This document shows, one piece after another, positions 44,278 to 52,900 of a stretch of 64,000 nt of DNA. Numbering within the stretch: the stretch's first letter is position 1; the number at the start of each line of letters is the position of its first letter. The position numbers and the translations under genes are program-made. The notes beneath the pieces are model-generated. The model saw only the letters and a program-made list of their open reading frames with translations. It did not search any database and was not told the origin of the DNA. The DNA is taken from the NCBI RefSeq assembly GCF_008642335.1, contig NZ_CP029191.1, forward strand, positions 5,332,001-5,396,000. Direction: 5' to 3'. Source of the DNA: Streptomyces venezuelae. GTDB lineage: Bacteria > Actinomycetota > Actinomycetes > Streptomycetales > Streptomycetaceae.

Positions 44278-45402
44278 GTGCGTGCATATTCCGGGAGCAC
44301 TTCACAGACACATCCGCACACACGGCCACGTTCACCCGCGGTATCGGTACCGCGGGCACTGGCCGTTCCGATGATCGAAGCAGCGTTCCCTCGCCGCCTG
44401 CATCCGTATTGGCCAAAGCTGCAGGAGAAGTCCAGGACCTGGCTGCGCGAAATGCGCCTCATGCCCCCGGACAAGGTCGAACGGTACGCGGACAGTCTCT
44501 GCTACACGGATCTGGTGGCGGGGTACTACATTGGCGCCCCCGACGAGTTGCTGACCGCGATAGCGGACCTCAGCAGCTGGTTCTTCGCGTGGGACGACCG
44601 GCACGACAGGGACTCCGTGCACGGCAGGACGGCCCAGTGGCAGCAGCTCTGCCGGGGCCTGCACGGCACGCTCGACGAGCCCCTCCGGTACCGGCACCAC
44701 CGGGATCCGCTGGTCGCCGGCTTCGCGGACTGCGTGCTGCGTCTGTACTCGTCCCTCGGTCCCAGCTGGAACGCCAGGTTCGCCCGGCACTTCCACCCCG
44801 TGATCGACGCGTACGACCAGGAGTTCAGGAACCGGCGCTGCGGCACCGTGCCGACGGTCGAGGCGTACATAGAGCTGCGCCGCCTCACGTTCGCCCACTG
44901 GGCGTGGATCGACCTCCTGGAGCCCACCGCGCGGTATGAGCTGCCGGACCCGGTGCGCAAGCACCCCGCCTACCGGCGCGCGGCGCGGGCGACCCAGGAT
45001 TTCTCGGCCTGGTACAACGACTTGTGCTCCCTCCCGAAAGAACTTGCGGGAGACGAACTGCACAATCTCGGGATCAGCCTCATCCAGCACGAAGGAATGA
45101 CGCTGGAAGAAGCGGTCCGGGAAGTGCACAGGCGCGTCACCGAATGCGTCAGGGAATTCCTGGAAGCAGAACGGGAAGTCCTGCGATTCGCCGATGAGTT
45201 GGCGGAGGGCGGCGACGGCGGCAGGGAACTCGCGGACGCGGTGAAATCCTGCGTCTTCAACATGCGGAACTGGTTCTCGTCCGTCTACTGGTTCCATCAC
45301 GAATCCGGTCGCTATCGGGTGGACAGCTGGGACGACAGGTCCATGCCCCCGTATGTGACGGAAGAAGCCCTGGCGGAAAACGAACTGGTAGGTGAGGAAT
45401 GA
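44278..45402 (+). CDS. eizA: Epi-isozizaene synthase (sesquiterpene cyclase)
   Basis: A 374-residue class I terpene cyclase. The aspartate-rich motif DDRHD is at 106-110 and the NSE motif NDLCSLPKE at 247-255, both binding Mg and diphosphate. RMRNW/SSVYWFHHESGRY near the C-terminus matches the known epi-isozizaene synthase of S. coelicolor. It converts FPP to epi-isozizaene, the precursor of albaflavenone. GTG 44278 is preferred (GAAAGGGG seven bases upstream, matching N-terminus length). The stop overlaps the P450 ATG (ATGA). Confidence 0.93.
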   Translation: MRAYSGSTSQTHPHTRPRSPAVSVPRALAVPMIEAAFPRRLHPYWPKLQEKSRTWLREMRLMPPDKVERYADSLCYTDLVAGYYIGAPDELLTAIADLSSWFFAWDDRHDRDSVHGRTAQWQQLCRGLHGTLDEPLRYRHHRDPLVAGFADCVLRLYSSLGPSWNARFARHFHPVIDAYDQEFRNRRCGTVPTVEAYIELRRLTFAHWAWIDLLEPTARYELPDPVRKHPAYRRAARATQDFSAWYNDLCSLPKELAGDELHNLGISLIQHEGMTLEEAVREVHRRVTECVREFLEAEREVLRFADELAEGGDGGRELADAVKSCVFNMRNWFSSVYWFHHESGRYRVDSWDDRSMPPYVTEEALAENELVGEE

Positions 45403-46775
45403 GCGTCGAATCCGCGATACCCGCTCCCCCCGCGTCCGGCCCCGAGCCGCTGCGCACCCCGCCTCTCGTCCGCGGCGGCGCCCCGCTCCTCGGCCACGCA
45501 TGGAACCTGGTGCGCGACCCACTCGGCTTCCTCTCCGCACTGCGCGACCACGGGGACCTCGTCAGGATCAGGCTGGGACCCAGGACCGCGTACGTGGTGT
45601 GCGACCCGGAACTGGTCGGCGCCATGCTCAAGAACCCCGAGTACATCGTCGGCGGCCCGCTCTGGGACACCCTGGAAGTGCTCCTCGGCAAGGGTGTGGC
45701 GACCAGCAACGGCAAGCTGCACCGGCGCCAGCGCCGCATGATGCAGCCCGCGTTCCGGCCCGAGCGGATCGCCGGCTACGCCAAGGTGATGGAGGAGGAG
45801 GCCCGCGCCACGGCTGCCCGCTGGCAGCCGGGCGCCACCGTCGACGTGAGCGCCGAGATGTTCCGCACGGCCGTGCGCATCGTCTCGCGCTCGCTCCTGG
45901 AGGTCGATTCGATACGGGACAAGGCGGACCGGATCGCCGACTCGCTGCACACCGTCTTCGAGGGGCTCTACCGCAGGATGGTGCTCTCGGTCGGCCCGCT
46001 CCACCGCGTGCCGACCCCCGCCAACCGGCGGTTCGAGAGCGCGCTCGCCGACCTGCACACCCTCGTCGACGAGATCATCGCGGAGCGCCGCGCGGCAGGA
46101 CCAGGCGCGCCGGACGACCTGCTCGCCGAATTGCTGCGGGCCACGGACGAAACCGGGGCGCCCATCACCGACCAGGAGATCCACGACAACGTGGTTTCGC
46201 TCGTGGTGGCGGGAGCGGAGAATGTGGCGTCGACGCTGGCGTGGGCGTTCCATCTGCTGACCGAACACCCGGAGCAGGAAGAGCGGTTGGTTGAAGAGGT
46301 AAATGCCGTGGCCCCGGATCGCGCGATCACATTCGCCGATCTGGGTGACCTGCCGCACCTCCGCAATGTTGTCACCGAGGCAATGCGCATACGGCCGGCC
46401 GCCTGGATATTCACGCGCCGGTCCGTGGCCGAAACCGATCTGGGCGGCTATTCGATTCCGGCGGACGCCGACATCGTCTACAGCGTGTACGCGATGCAGC
46501 GCGACCCGCGTTCCTTCGAGCGGAACCTTGAGTTCGACCCCGACCGGTGGAATCCGGAACGGGCCGCCGCCGTGCCGGAGTTCGCGATGATGCCGTTCAG
46601 CGTCGGCAACAGGAAGTGCCCCGGCGACCACTTCAGCCTGGCGGAACTCGCCCTGATCCTCGGGACGGTGGCGCCGAAGTGGCGTCTTGGGCCCGTCAAG
46701 GAGACCGACGCCCGCACGCAGGTCGGCATCACCCTGCACCCCAAGCGGCTCGTCCTGCGGGCCACGCCGCGCTGA
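45399..46775 (+). CDS. CYP170-type cytochrome P450 (albaflavenone synthase-like)
   Basis: A 458-residue P450 coupled to eizA. Heme-binding FSVGNRKCPG (400-409, C407) and ExxR EAMR (327-330) are intact. In the I helix, AGAEN (271-275) has Asn where the conserved acid/Thr pair normally has Thr. CYP170A1 oxidises epi-isozizaene to albaflavenone and was reported to have a second, terpene-synthase activity. A DDLLAE stretch (239-244) lies near that region. The neighbourhood supports the assignment. The I-helix change raises a question about oxygen activation. Confidence 0.9.
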   Translation: MSVESAIPAPPASGPEPLRTPPLVRGGAPLLGHAWNLVRDPLGFLSALRDHGDLVRIRLGPRTAYVVCDPELVGAMLKNPEYIVGGPLWDTLEVLLGKGVATSNGKLHRRQRRMMQPAFRPERIAGYAKVMEEEARATAARWQPGATVDVSAEMFRTAVRIVSRSLLEVDSIRDKADRIADSLHTVFEGLYRRMVLSVGPLHRVPTPANRRFESALADLHTLVDEIIAERRAAGPGAPDDLLAELLRATDETGAPITDQEIHDNVVSLVVAGAENVASTLAWAFHLLTEHPEQEERLVEEVNAVAPDRAITFADLGDLPHLRNVVTEAMRIRPAAWIFTRRSVAETDLGGYSIPADADIVYSVYAMQRDPRSFERNLEFDPDRWNPERAAAVPEFAMMPFSVGNRKCPGDHFSLAELALILGTVAPKWRLGPVKETDARTQVGITLHPKRLVLRATPR

Positions 46776-46781
46776 CACAGC

Positions 46782-46823
46782 GGTGTGCCCGCCCCCGTCC
46801 ATCGGAACAGGAGCGGGCACACC
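46782..46823. terminator. Bidirectional terminator between P450 and nrdB
   Basis: GGTGTGCCCGC (46782-46792) and GCGGGCACACC (46813-46823) form an 11-bp stem in the 57-base gap between convergent genes. Confidence 0.8.
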
Positions 46824-46832
46824 CGTACGCGT

Positions 46833-47906
46833 CTAGAACTCGTCGTCGAACGAGACCGAGCCCTCCACGGCGACCTGGTAGGCCGAGGGCCGCCGCTCGA
46901 AGAAGTTGGTCAGCTCCTGGACGCCCTGCAGCTCCATGAAGGAGAAGGGGTTCTCGGAGCCGTAGACCGGCGCGAAACCGAGGCGCTGCAGACGCTGGTC
47001 GGCGACGCACTGCAGGTACTCGCGCATCGAGTCGGTGTTCATGCCGGGCAGGCCGTCGCCGCACAGGTCGCGGGCGAACTGCAGCTCGGCCTCGACGGCC
47101 TCCTTCAGCATGTCCGTGACCTGCTGCTGAAGCGCGTCGTCGAAGAGCTCGGGCTCCTCCTTGCGGACCGTGTCGACCACGTCGAAGGCGAAGCTCATGT
47201 GCATCGTCTCGTCGCGGAACACCCAGTTGGTGCCGGTGGCCAGGCCGTGCAGCAGGCCGCGGCTGCGGAACCAGTACACGTACGCGAAGGCACCGTAGAA
47301 GAAGAGGCCCTCGATGCACGCGGCGAAGCAGATGAGGTTGAGCAGGAAGCGGCGCCGGTCGGCCTGCGTCTCCAGGCGGTCCAGCGTCTCGACCGAGTCC
47401 ATCCACTTGAAGCAGAACTCGGCCTTCTCACGGATCGAGGGGATCTCCTCGACCGCATCGAAGGCCGCCGCGCGGTCCTCCGGGTCGGGCAGGTAGGTGT
47501 CGAGCAGCGTCAGATAGAACTGGACGTGCACGGCCTCCTCGAACAGCTGACGGCTCAGGTAGAGCCGTGCCTCGGGGGAGTTGATGTGCTTGTACAGCGT
47601 AAGCACCAGGTTGTTCGAGACGATCGAGTCGCCGGTCGCGAAGAACGCGACGAGGCGGCCGATCATGTGCTGCTCGCCGGGGCTGAGCTTGGCGAGGTCG
47701 GCGACGTCCGAGTGGAGGTCGACCTCCTCGACGGTCCAGGTGTTCTTGATCGCGTCCCGGTAGCGCTCGTAGAAGTCGGGGTAGCGCATGGGGCGCAGGG
47801 TCAGCTCGAAGCCCGGGTCGAGGAGGTTCTTCTCGCTGTTCGTGGGGGCGGCTTCCGGCGCGAAGCGCTGTCCATCAGGGGTGGTGGTCGGGCGACGGGA
47901 GGGCAT
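46833..47906 (-). CDS. nrdB: Class Ia ribonucleotide reductase, beta subunit
   Basis: A 357-residue di-iron/tyrosyl-radical subunit. Metal ligands include the SRQLFEEAVHVQFY helix (EExxH), a second helix NWVFRDETMHMSF (ExxH), and the Glu in VAFFATGDSIV-type context. The C-terminal acidic tail SFDDEF binds NrdA. ATG overlaps the nrdA stop (TAATG). It supplies the stable radical for dNTP synthesis. In S. coelicolor this operon ends with nrdS (AraC-like). Here no such gene follows nrdB. Confidence 0.93.
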   Translation of the reverse strand: MPSRRPTTTPDGQRFAPEAAPTNSEKNLLDPGFELTLRPMRYPDFYERYRDAIKNTWTVEEVDLHSDVADLAKLSPGEQHMIGRLVAFFATGDSIVSNNLVLTLYKHINSPEARLYLSRQLFEEAVHVQFYLTLLDTYLPDPEDRAAAFDAVEEIPSIREKAEFCFKWMDSVETLDRLETQADRRRFLLNLICFAACIEGLFFYGAFAYVYWFRSRGLLHGLATGTNWVFRDETMHMSFAFDVVDTVRKEEPELFDDALQQQVTDMLKEAVEAELQFARDLCGDGLPGMNTDSMREYLQCVADQRLQRLGFAPVYGSENPFSFMELQGVQELTNFFERRPSAYQVAVEGSVSFDDEF

Positions 47907-50302
47907 TACTGGCAGGCCTCGCAGGACTCGGGGTTTTCCAGGGAGCAGGCGACGGCTTCTTCGGCCGTGGCCTGGGCGGGGACGGGGGCGGCGGCCGCGG
48001 CGTTCGAGCCGCCGGCGGCGCGGGCGATGCGCGTCGCGGGGCGCGAGCGCAGGTAGTACGTGGTCTTCAGGCCGCGCTGCCAGGCGTACGCGTACATCGA
48101 GGAGAGCTTGCCGATGGTCGGCGTCTCCAGGAAGAGGTTCAGCGACTGGGCCTGGTCGAGGAACGGGGTGCGGTCGGCGGCCATGTCGATCAGGCCGCGC
48201 TGCGGGATCTCCCACGCCGTGCGGTACAGCGCGCGGACCTCGTCGGGCACCCAGTCGAAGTCCTGCACCGAGCCGTTGGACTCGCGCAGCGCCTCACGGG
48301 TCTTCGCGTCCCACAGGCCGTGCCGCTTCAGCTCCTCCACCAGATAAGCGTTGACCTGGAGGAACTCGCCGGACAGCGTCTCGCGCTTGAAGAGGTTGGA
48401 GACCTGCGGCTCGATGCACTCGTACACACCGGCGATGGACGCGATGGTCGCGGTCGGCGCGATCGCGAGCAGCAGCGAGTTGCGCATGCCGGTCGCGGCG
48501 ATCCGCTCCCGCAGCGCCGCCCAGCGCTCGGGCCACGTCAGCTCGACGCCGTAGTGGTCGGGGTGCAGGACGCCGCGCGCGGTGCGGGTCTTCTCCCAGG
48601 CGGGGAGCGGACCGCTGCGCTCGGCGAGGTCGGCGGACGCCTCGTACGCGGCGAGCATGATGCGCTCGGCGATACGGGTGGAGAGGGCACGCGCCTCGGG
48701 GGAGTCGAACGGCAGCTTCAGCTGGAAGAAGACGTCCTGGAGGCCCATCGCGCCGAGGCCCACCGGACGCCACTTGGCGTTGGAGCGCCCGGCCTGCTCG
48801 GTCGGGTAGAAGTTGATGTCGACGACGCGGTCGAGGAAGGTGACGGCGGTACGGACGGTCTCGTCGAGCCGCTCCCAGTCGATGTCGCCGTTGTCGACGA
48901 ACGCGCCGAGGTTCACCGAGCCGAGGTTGCAGACGGCCGTCTCCCCGTCGTCCGTCACCTCCAGGATCTCCGTGCACAGGTTGGAGGAGTGGACGGTGTG
49001 GCCGGGCTCGGCCGTCTGGTTGGCGGTGCGGTTGGCGGCGTCCTTGAAGGTCATCCAGCCGTTGCCGGTCTGCGCGAGGGTGCGCATCATGCGGCCGTAC
49101 AGGTCCCGGGCCGACATGCTCTTCTTCGCGAGCCCGGCGGCCTCCGCCTTGCGGTAGGCGGCGTCGAACGCGTCGCCCCACAGGTCGACGAGCTCGGGCA
49201 CGTCGGACGGCGAGAACAGCGACCACTGCTGGTCGGCGGCGACCCGGCGCATGAACTCGTCGGGGATCCAGTGCGCCAGGTTGAGGTTGTGCGTGCGGCG
49301 CGCGTCCTCACCGGTGTTGTCGCGCAGCTCCAGGAACTCCTCGATGTCGGAGTGCCAGGTCTCCAGGTAGACCGCGGCCGCGCCCTTGCGCCGCCCGCCC
49401 TGGTTCACGGCGGCGACCGAGGCGTCGAGCGTCTTGAGGAACGGCACGATGCCGTTGGAGTGGCCGTTCGTGCCGCGGATCAGCGAACCGCGGGAGCGGA
49501 TGCGGGAGTACGAGAGGCCGATGCCGCCCGCGTGCTTGGAGAGCCGCGCGACCTGGTGGTAGCGGTCGTAGATGGAGTCGAGCTCGTCCTGCGGGGAGTC
49601 GAGGAGGTAGCAGGACGACATCTGCGGGTGACGCGTGCCGGAGTTGAAGAGCGTCGGCGAGGACGGCAGGTAGTCGAGGCGGCTCATCAGGCCGTACAGC
49701 GCGGCGACCTCGTCGACGGCGCGGGCGCTCTCGTCCTCCGCGAGGCCGCTCGCGACGCGCAGCATGAAGTGCTGCGGGGTCTCGATGACCTGGCGGGTGA
49801 TCGGGTGGCGCAGCAGGTAGCGGCTGTGCAGGGTGCGCAGGCCGAAGTAGCCGAAGCGGAAGTCGGCGCCGTCGCCGAGCGCGGCGTCCACGAGCGCGTC
49901 GAGGCGGGCCGCGTGGGCGTCCACGAAGTCGGCGGTGCGGTCGGCGATCAGGCCTTCGCGGTGGCCGACGGCGATCGACTCGGTGAAGGAGCGCACGCCC
50001 TGGGATGCGGCCTCGTCGGCGATGGAGAGCGTGAGCAGCCTGGCGGCGAGCTTCGAGTACGCGGGGTCCTCGGAGATGAGCCCCGCGGCCGCCTCGGTGG
50101 CGAGGGTCCGCAGCTCCGCCTCGTCCGCCCGCGCCGAGCGGCCGCGCAGCGCGGCGGCGGCGACCCGGCCGGGGTCGGCGTCGGGGAGGTCGGCGGTGAG
50201 GTCGGTCAGGGTGCGCAGCAGCGCGGTCCCCGGCGCGTCGGTGCCCTCGGCGATCGGCAGTGATGACGGCGCTGACGCAGGTTCGGCAGGCGCGATGGTC
50301 AC
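47906..50302 (-). CDS. nrdA: Class Ia ribonucleotide reductase, alpha subunit
   Basis: A 798-residue large subunit. Redox cysteines include C231 (MSSCYLL) and those in SSNLCTEILE and AVCNLGSVNLG, with a C-terminal SCEACQ exchanging with thioredoxin. Residues ~20-110 look like an ATP-cone, but the usual KRDG start is missing, so allosteric control may differ. GTG 50302 has GAGGGAG eight bases upstream. The frame open to 51,010 is leader RNA. Upstream are a cobalamin riboswitch and NrdR boxes, so class Ia enzyme is made when B12 (needed by class II) is short. Confidence 0.94.
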   Translation of the reverse strand: MTIAPAEPASAPSSLPIAEGTDAPGTALLRTLTDLTADLPDADPGRVAAAALRGRSARADEAELRTLATEAAAGLISEDPAYSKLAARLLTLSIADEAASQGVRSFTESIAVGHREGLIADRTADFVDAHAARLDALVDAALGDGADFRFGYFGLRTLHSRYLLRHPITRQVIETPQHFMLRVASGLAEDESARAVDEVAALYGLMSRLDYLPSSPTLFNSGTRHPQMSSCYLLDSPQDELDSIYDRYHQVARLSKHAGGIGLSYSRIRSRGSLIRGTNGHSNGIVPFLKTLDASVAAVNQGGRRKGAAAVYLETWHSDIEEFLELRDNTGEDARRTHNLNLAHWIPDEFMRRVAADQQWSLFSPSDVPELVDLWGDAFDAAYRKAEAAGLAKKSMSARDLYGRMMRTLAQTGNGWMTFKDAANRTANQTAEPGHTVHSSNLCTEILEVTDDGETAVCNLGSVNLGAFVDNGDIDWERLDETVRTAVTFLDRVVDINFYPTEQAGRSNAKWRPVGLGAMGLQDVFFQLKLPFDSPEARALSTRIAERIMLAAYEASADLAERSGPLPAWEKTRTARGVLHPDHYGVELTWPERWAALRERIAATGMRNSLLLAIAPTATIASIAGVYECIEPQVSNLFKRETLSGEFLQVNAYLVEELKRHGLWDAKTREALRESNGSVQDFDWVPDEVRALYRTAWEIPQRGLIDMAADRTPFLDQAQSLNLFLETPTIGKLSSMYAYAWQRGLKTTYYLRSRPATRIARAAGGSNAAAAAPVPAQATAEEAVACSLENPESCEACQ

Positions 50303-50444
50303 GTGGAGCTCTCCCTCGCTCGGCTCTGGGCCTGAGGAGGGGATGGCACACACGGGCGCACCCGGGCAGGGCCAGGGCGGCGTACCGCGTCCACCGGCCC
50401 ATTCCACGAGGCCCGGACGGTCGGCACCCGGGCCGGACGACACG

Positions 50445-50556
50445 GGTGCACTGCCGGCAGGTCTTCGGACTCCGCGCACGACAAATGCGTACACGTCTAC
50501 CGTTGCGGGACAGTTCCGGACTTGCACCGGATTCCCCTGCGGCGACAGCGAGCACG
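50445..50556 (-). ncRNA. Cobalamin riboswitch controlling nrdAB
   Basis: On the minus strand, GGGGAATCCGGTGCAAGTCC, then GGAACTGTCCCGCAAC, then AGTCCGAAGACCTGCC match the conserved core and 3' box of B12 riboswitches. A GCACCCG/CGGGTGC hairpin (50,424-50,449) directly downstream may be part of the expression platform. Ligand binding is expected to reduce nrdAB expression, as shown for S. coelicolor. Confidence 0.9.
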
Positions 50557-50558
50557 AG

Positions 50559-50605
50559 CATACATCTTGTGCTGGCTCTGGGTGGCAGCCCCACATCTTG
50601 TGTCG
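50559..50605. promoter_or_regulatory. Paired NrdR boxes upstream of nrdAB
   Basis: Two copies of ACATCTTGTG (50562-50571 and 50593-50602) lie 31 bp apart, three helical turns. That is the usual arrangement for NrdR repressor boxes. They are just upstream of the riboswitch and likely overlap the promoter. Confidence 0.75.
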
Positions 50606-50619
50606 GAGAGCACGAGAAC

Positions 50620-50645
50620 GGGCCGCCGGATTCCTCCGGCGGCCC
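50620..50645. terminator. Terminator after the symporter gene
   Basis: GGGCCGCCGGA (50620-50630) and TCCGGCGGCCC (50635-50645) form an 11-bp stem with a TTCC loop, 35 bases after the symporter stop. Confidence 0.78.
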
Positions 50646-50679
50646 GCACGTCGTACGCCGCGTCGTACGCGGGGGAGGG

Positions 50680-52326
50680 TCAGTGCCCGCCCGGCGCCCC
50701 CGCCGTGGCCGGCGGCAGTTCCTCGATGACGCCGGGGTCGCCGGCGTCCGCCGTGTAGTCCCCGGGCGACGTCTCGTCGATGCCCTCGGGGGCGTTCAGC
50801 GCCTTCAGGACGAAGGTCATGACCACGGTCACGACGACGTTCAGGACGAACGCGGTGAGACCGATGTAGCCGATCTCGCCGATGCCGGGGATCTCGTCGG
50901 ACGAGCCGCCGAAGTGCTTCTGCGTCGGCGACGCGACGCCGTACGCGGCGACGGTTCCGTAGACCATGCCGACCGCCCAGCCCGCGAGCAGCGCCCAGCG
51001 GTGGAACCACCGCGTGAACAGGCCGCCGACCAGCGCCGGCATCGTCTGCAGGATCCAGATGCCGCCGAGGAGCTGGAAGTTGATCGCGACCGTCTTGTCC
51101 ATGGTGAGGACGAAGGCGAGCGCGCCGACCTTCACCAGGAGCGAGACCAGCTTGGAGATCTTCGTCTCCTGCTCGGGCGTCGCGTCCGGCTTGATGAAGT
51201 CCTTGTAGATGTTCCTCGTGAAGAGGTTCGCGGCCGCGATCGACATGATCGCCGCGGGCACGAGCGCGCCGATGCCGATGGCGGCGAAGGCGACGCCGGT
51301 GAACCAGTCGGGGAACATGTCCTCGAACAGCTGCGGGATGGCCAGCTGGCCGTTCTCGACCTTGACCCCGGCCGCGATCGCCATGAAGCCGAGCAGCGCG
51401 AGCAGGCCCAGCATCAGTGAGTAGAGCGGCAGGATCGTGGTGTTGCGGCGGATCACGTCACGGCTCTTGGAGGAGAGCGTCGCCGTGATCGAGTGCGGGT
51501 ACATGAACAGGGCGAGCGCGGAGCCGAGCGCGAGCGTGGCGTAGGTCCACTGCCCGGCCTCGCCGGGGGCGAGACCCGCGACGGGCTTGCCCGCCGCGTC
51601 GTTCGCCGCGGAGAACTTCTCGTTCGCCGCGTGGAAGATCTCGTCGAAACCGCCGAGCTTGATCGGGATGTAGATGATCGCGACGGCGATGACGAGGTAG
51701 ATCAGACCGTCCTTCACGAACGCGATCAGCGCGGGCGCGCGCAGCCCCGACGAGTAGGTGTACGCGGCGAGCACCGCGAACGCGATCAGCAGCGGCAGGT
51801 CCTTGATGAACCAGTTGGTGTCGGGTCCGCCGCCGATCCCCATGACGTCGAGGACCGCCTGGATGCCGACCAGTTGGAGCGCGATGTACGGCATCGTGGC
51901 GAGGATGCCGGTGACGGCTACCGCCAGCGAGAGCCCCTTGGAGCCGAACCGGCCGCGCACGAAGTCCGAGGTGGTGACGTAGCCGTGCTTGTGCGAGACC
52001 GACCACAGGCGCGGCAGGAAGGTGAAGATCAGCGGGTAGACGAGGATCGTGTACGGCACGGCGAAGAAGCCGGCCGCGCCCGCCGCGTAGATCGCCGCCG
52101 GGACGGCCACGAACGTGTAGGCGGTGTACAGGTCGCCGCCGAGCAGGAACCAGGTGACCCAGGTGCCGAACGAGCGGCCGCCGAGGCCCCATTCATCGAG
52201 GCTCTGCTCGTTCTCCGCCTTGCGCCAGCGGGCCGCCATGAAGCCCATGACGGTGACGGCGAGGAAGAAGAAGATGAAGACGCCGAGCGCGACGCCGTTG
52301 ACGCCGCCCGATGCGAGTGTGGTCAC
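50680..52326 (-). CDS. Sodium:solute symporter, MctC/MctP-like monocarboxylate permease
   Basis: A 548-residue SSS-family transporter with ~13 transmembrane helices. Diagnostic stretches include GGRSFGTWVTWFLLGGDLYTAYTF and FMYPHSITATLSSKSRDVIRRNT. Homologues such as MctC take up acetate, propionate or pyruvate. GTG 52326 overlaps the stop of the small DUF3311 gene (GTGA). Such pairs form a two-component permease. Confidence 0.88.
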   Translation of the reverse strand: MTTLASGGVNGVALGVFIFFFLAVTVMGFMAARWRKAENEQSLDEWGLGGRSFGTWVTWFLLGGDLYTAYTFVAVPAAIYAAGAAGFFAVPYTILVYPLIFTFLPRLWSVSHKHGYVTTSDFVRGRFGSKGLSLAVAVTGILATMPYIALQLVGIQAVLDVMGIGGGPDTNWFIKDLPLLIAFAVLAAYTYSSGLRAPALIAFVKDGLIYLVIAVAIIYIPIKLGGFDEIFHAANEKFSAANDAAGKPVAGLAPGEAGQWTYATLALGSALALFMYPHSITATLSSKSRDVIRRNTTILPLYSLMLGLLALLGFMAIAAGVKVENGQLAIPQLFEDMFPDWFTGVAFAAIGIGALVPAAIMSIAAANLFTRNIYKDFIKPDATPEQETKISKLVSLLVKVGALAFVLTMDKTVAINFQLLGGIWILQTMPALVGGLFTRWFHRWALLAGWAVGMVYGTVAAYGVASPTQKHFGGSSDEIPGIGEIGYIGLTAFVLNVVVTVVMTFVLKALNAPEGIDETSPGDYTADAGDPGVIEELPPATAGAPGGH

Positions 52327-52592
52327 TTTCCGGCACCCCCGTGGGCCTGCTCGGCCTTGCGGGCGCGCTGGTCACGCTGCCACAGCTGGTACGCGATCAT
52401 CGTGAGCGCCGTCGAGATGAGCACCCAGAGCATCTGGTACCAGTAGAAGAACGGGATGCCGATGAAGGTCGGGTCGATCTTCGCGTACGACCCCACCCAG
52501 AGCATTGCCACGAAGGGCGCGACAAGGCAGGCTGCGATGACCACACGGACCGGCGTCACCACCGGTCTGTTCACTTCAGGCGCATCTGACAT
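52323..52592 (-). CDS. DUF3311 small membrane protein, partner of the symporter
   Basis: An 89-residue protein with two transmembrane helices (VVIAACLVAPFVAMLWVG and FFYWYQMLWVLISTALTMIAYQLW). It precedes and overlaps the symporter, the usual layout for SSS permeases with a small subunit. ACGGAG lies seven bases before ATG 52592. Its likely role is to stabilise or gate the symporter. Confidence 0.85.
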   Translation of the reverse strand: MSDAPEVNRPVVTPVRVVIAACLVAPFVAMLWVGSYAKIDPTFIGIPFFYWYQMLWVLISTALTMIAYQLWQRDQRARKAEQAHGGAGK

Positions 52593-52667
52593 ATCGCGGC
52601 TCCGTTCCCTCACTTATCCCATGCTTAACGTGCGGGAAATCTAAGCCACAGTCTCGCTGTATGGAAC

Positions 52668-52690
52668 CCCTGTCCGGATAACGGACAGGG
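52668..52690. terminator. Inverted repeat after yjiX
   Basis: CCCTGTCCG (52668-52676), GATAA loop, CGGACAGGG (52682-52690). A perfect 9-bp stem 12 bases beyond the yjiX stop. Confidence 0.65.
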
Positions 52691-52702
52691 CAAGTTACCT
52701 GC

Positions 52703-52900
52703 TCAGCAGCAGCGGAAGCCCTGGCGCGGGTCCGACTCCGCCCGCTCCGTCCGCATACGTTCAAATGCGCGGCGGCTGGGGACGGTTGCTGCCGGATGCT
52801 CCTTGCGCACGTGCGCCACGTACCGTTCGTACGCCGACTCGTCGGTCAGCTCGCGGACGTACCACCGCATCCAGCGCACGCCGCGCAGCAGCCACGTCAC
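52703..52900 (-). CDS. YbdD/YjiX family small protein
   Basis: A 65-residue protein with the family core MRWYVRELTDESAYERYVAHVRKEHP. It ends with CC and has no membrane segment. YjiX/YbdD proteins are required with CstA/BtsT-type transporters. The GTG at 52900 overlaps the cstA stop (GTGA), so it is translated together with the transporter. Confidence 0.88.
   Translation of the reverse strand: MTWLLRGVRWMRWYVRELTDESAYERYVAHVRKEHPAATVPSRRAFERMRTERAESDPRQGFRCC

Noticed and set aside
48294..50594. Large frames in alternative phases across nrdA (310, 428 and 647 codons)
   Set aside because: Arg/Ala-rich shadows of nrdA on either strand.
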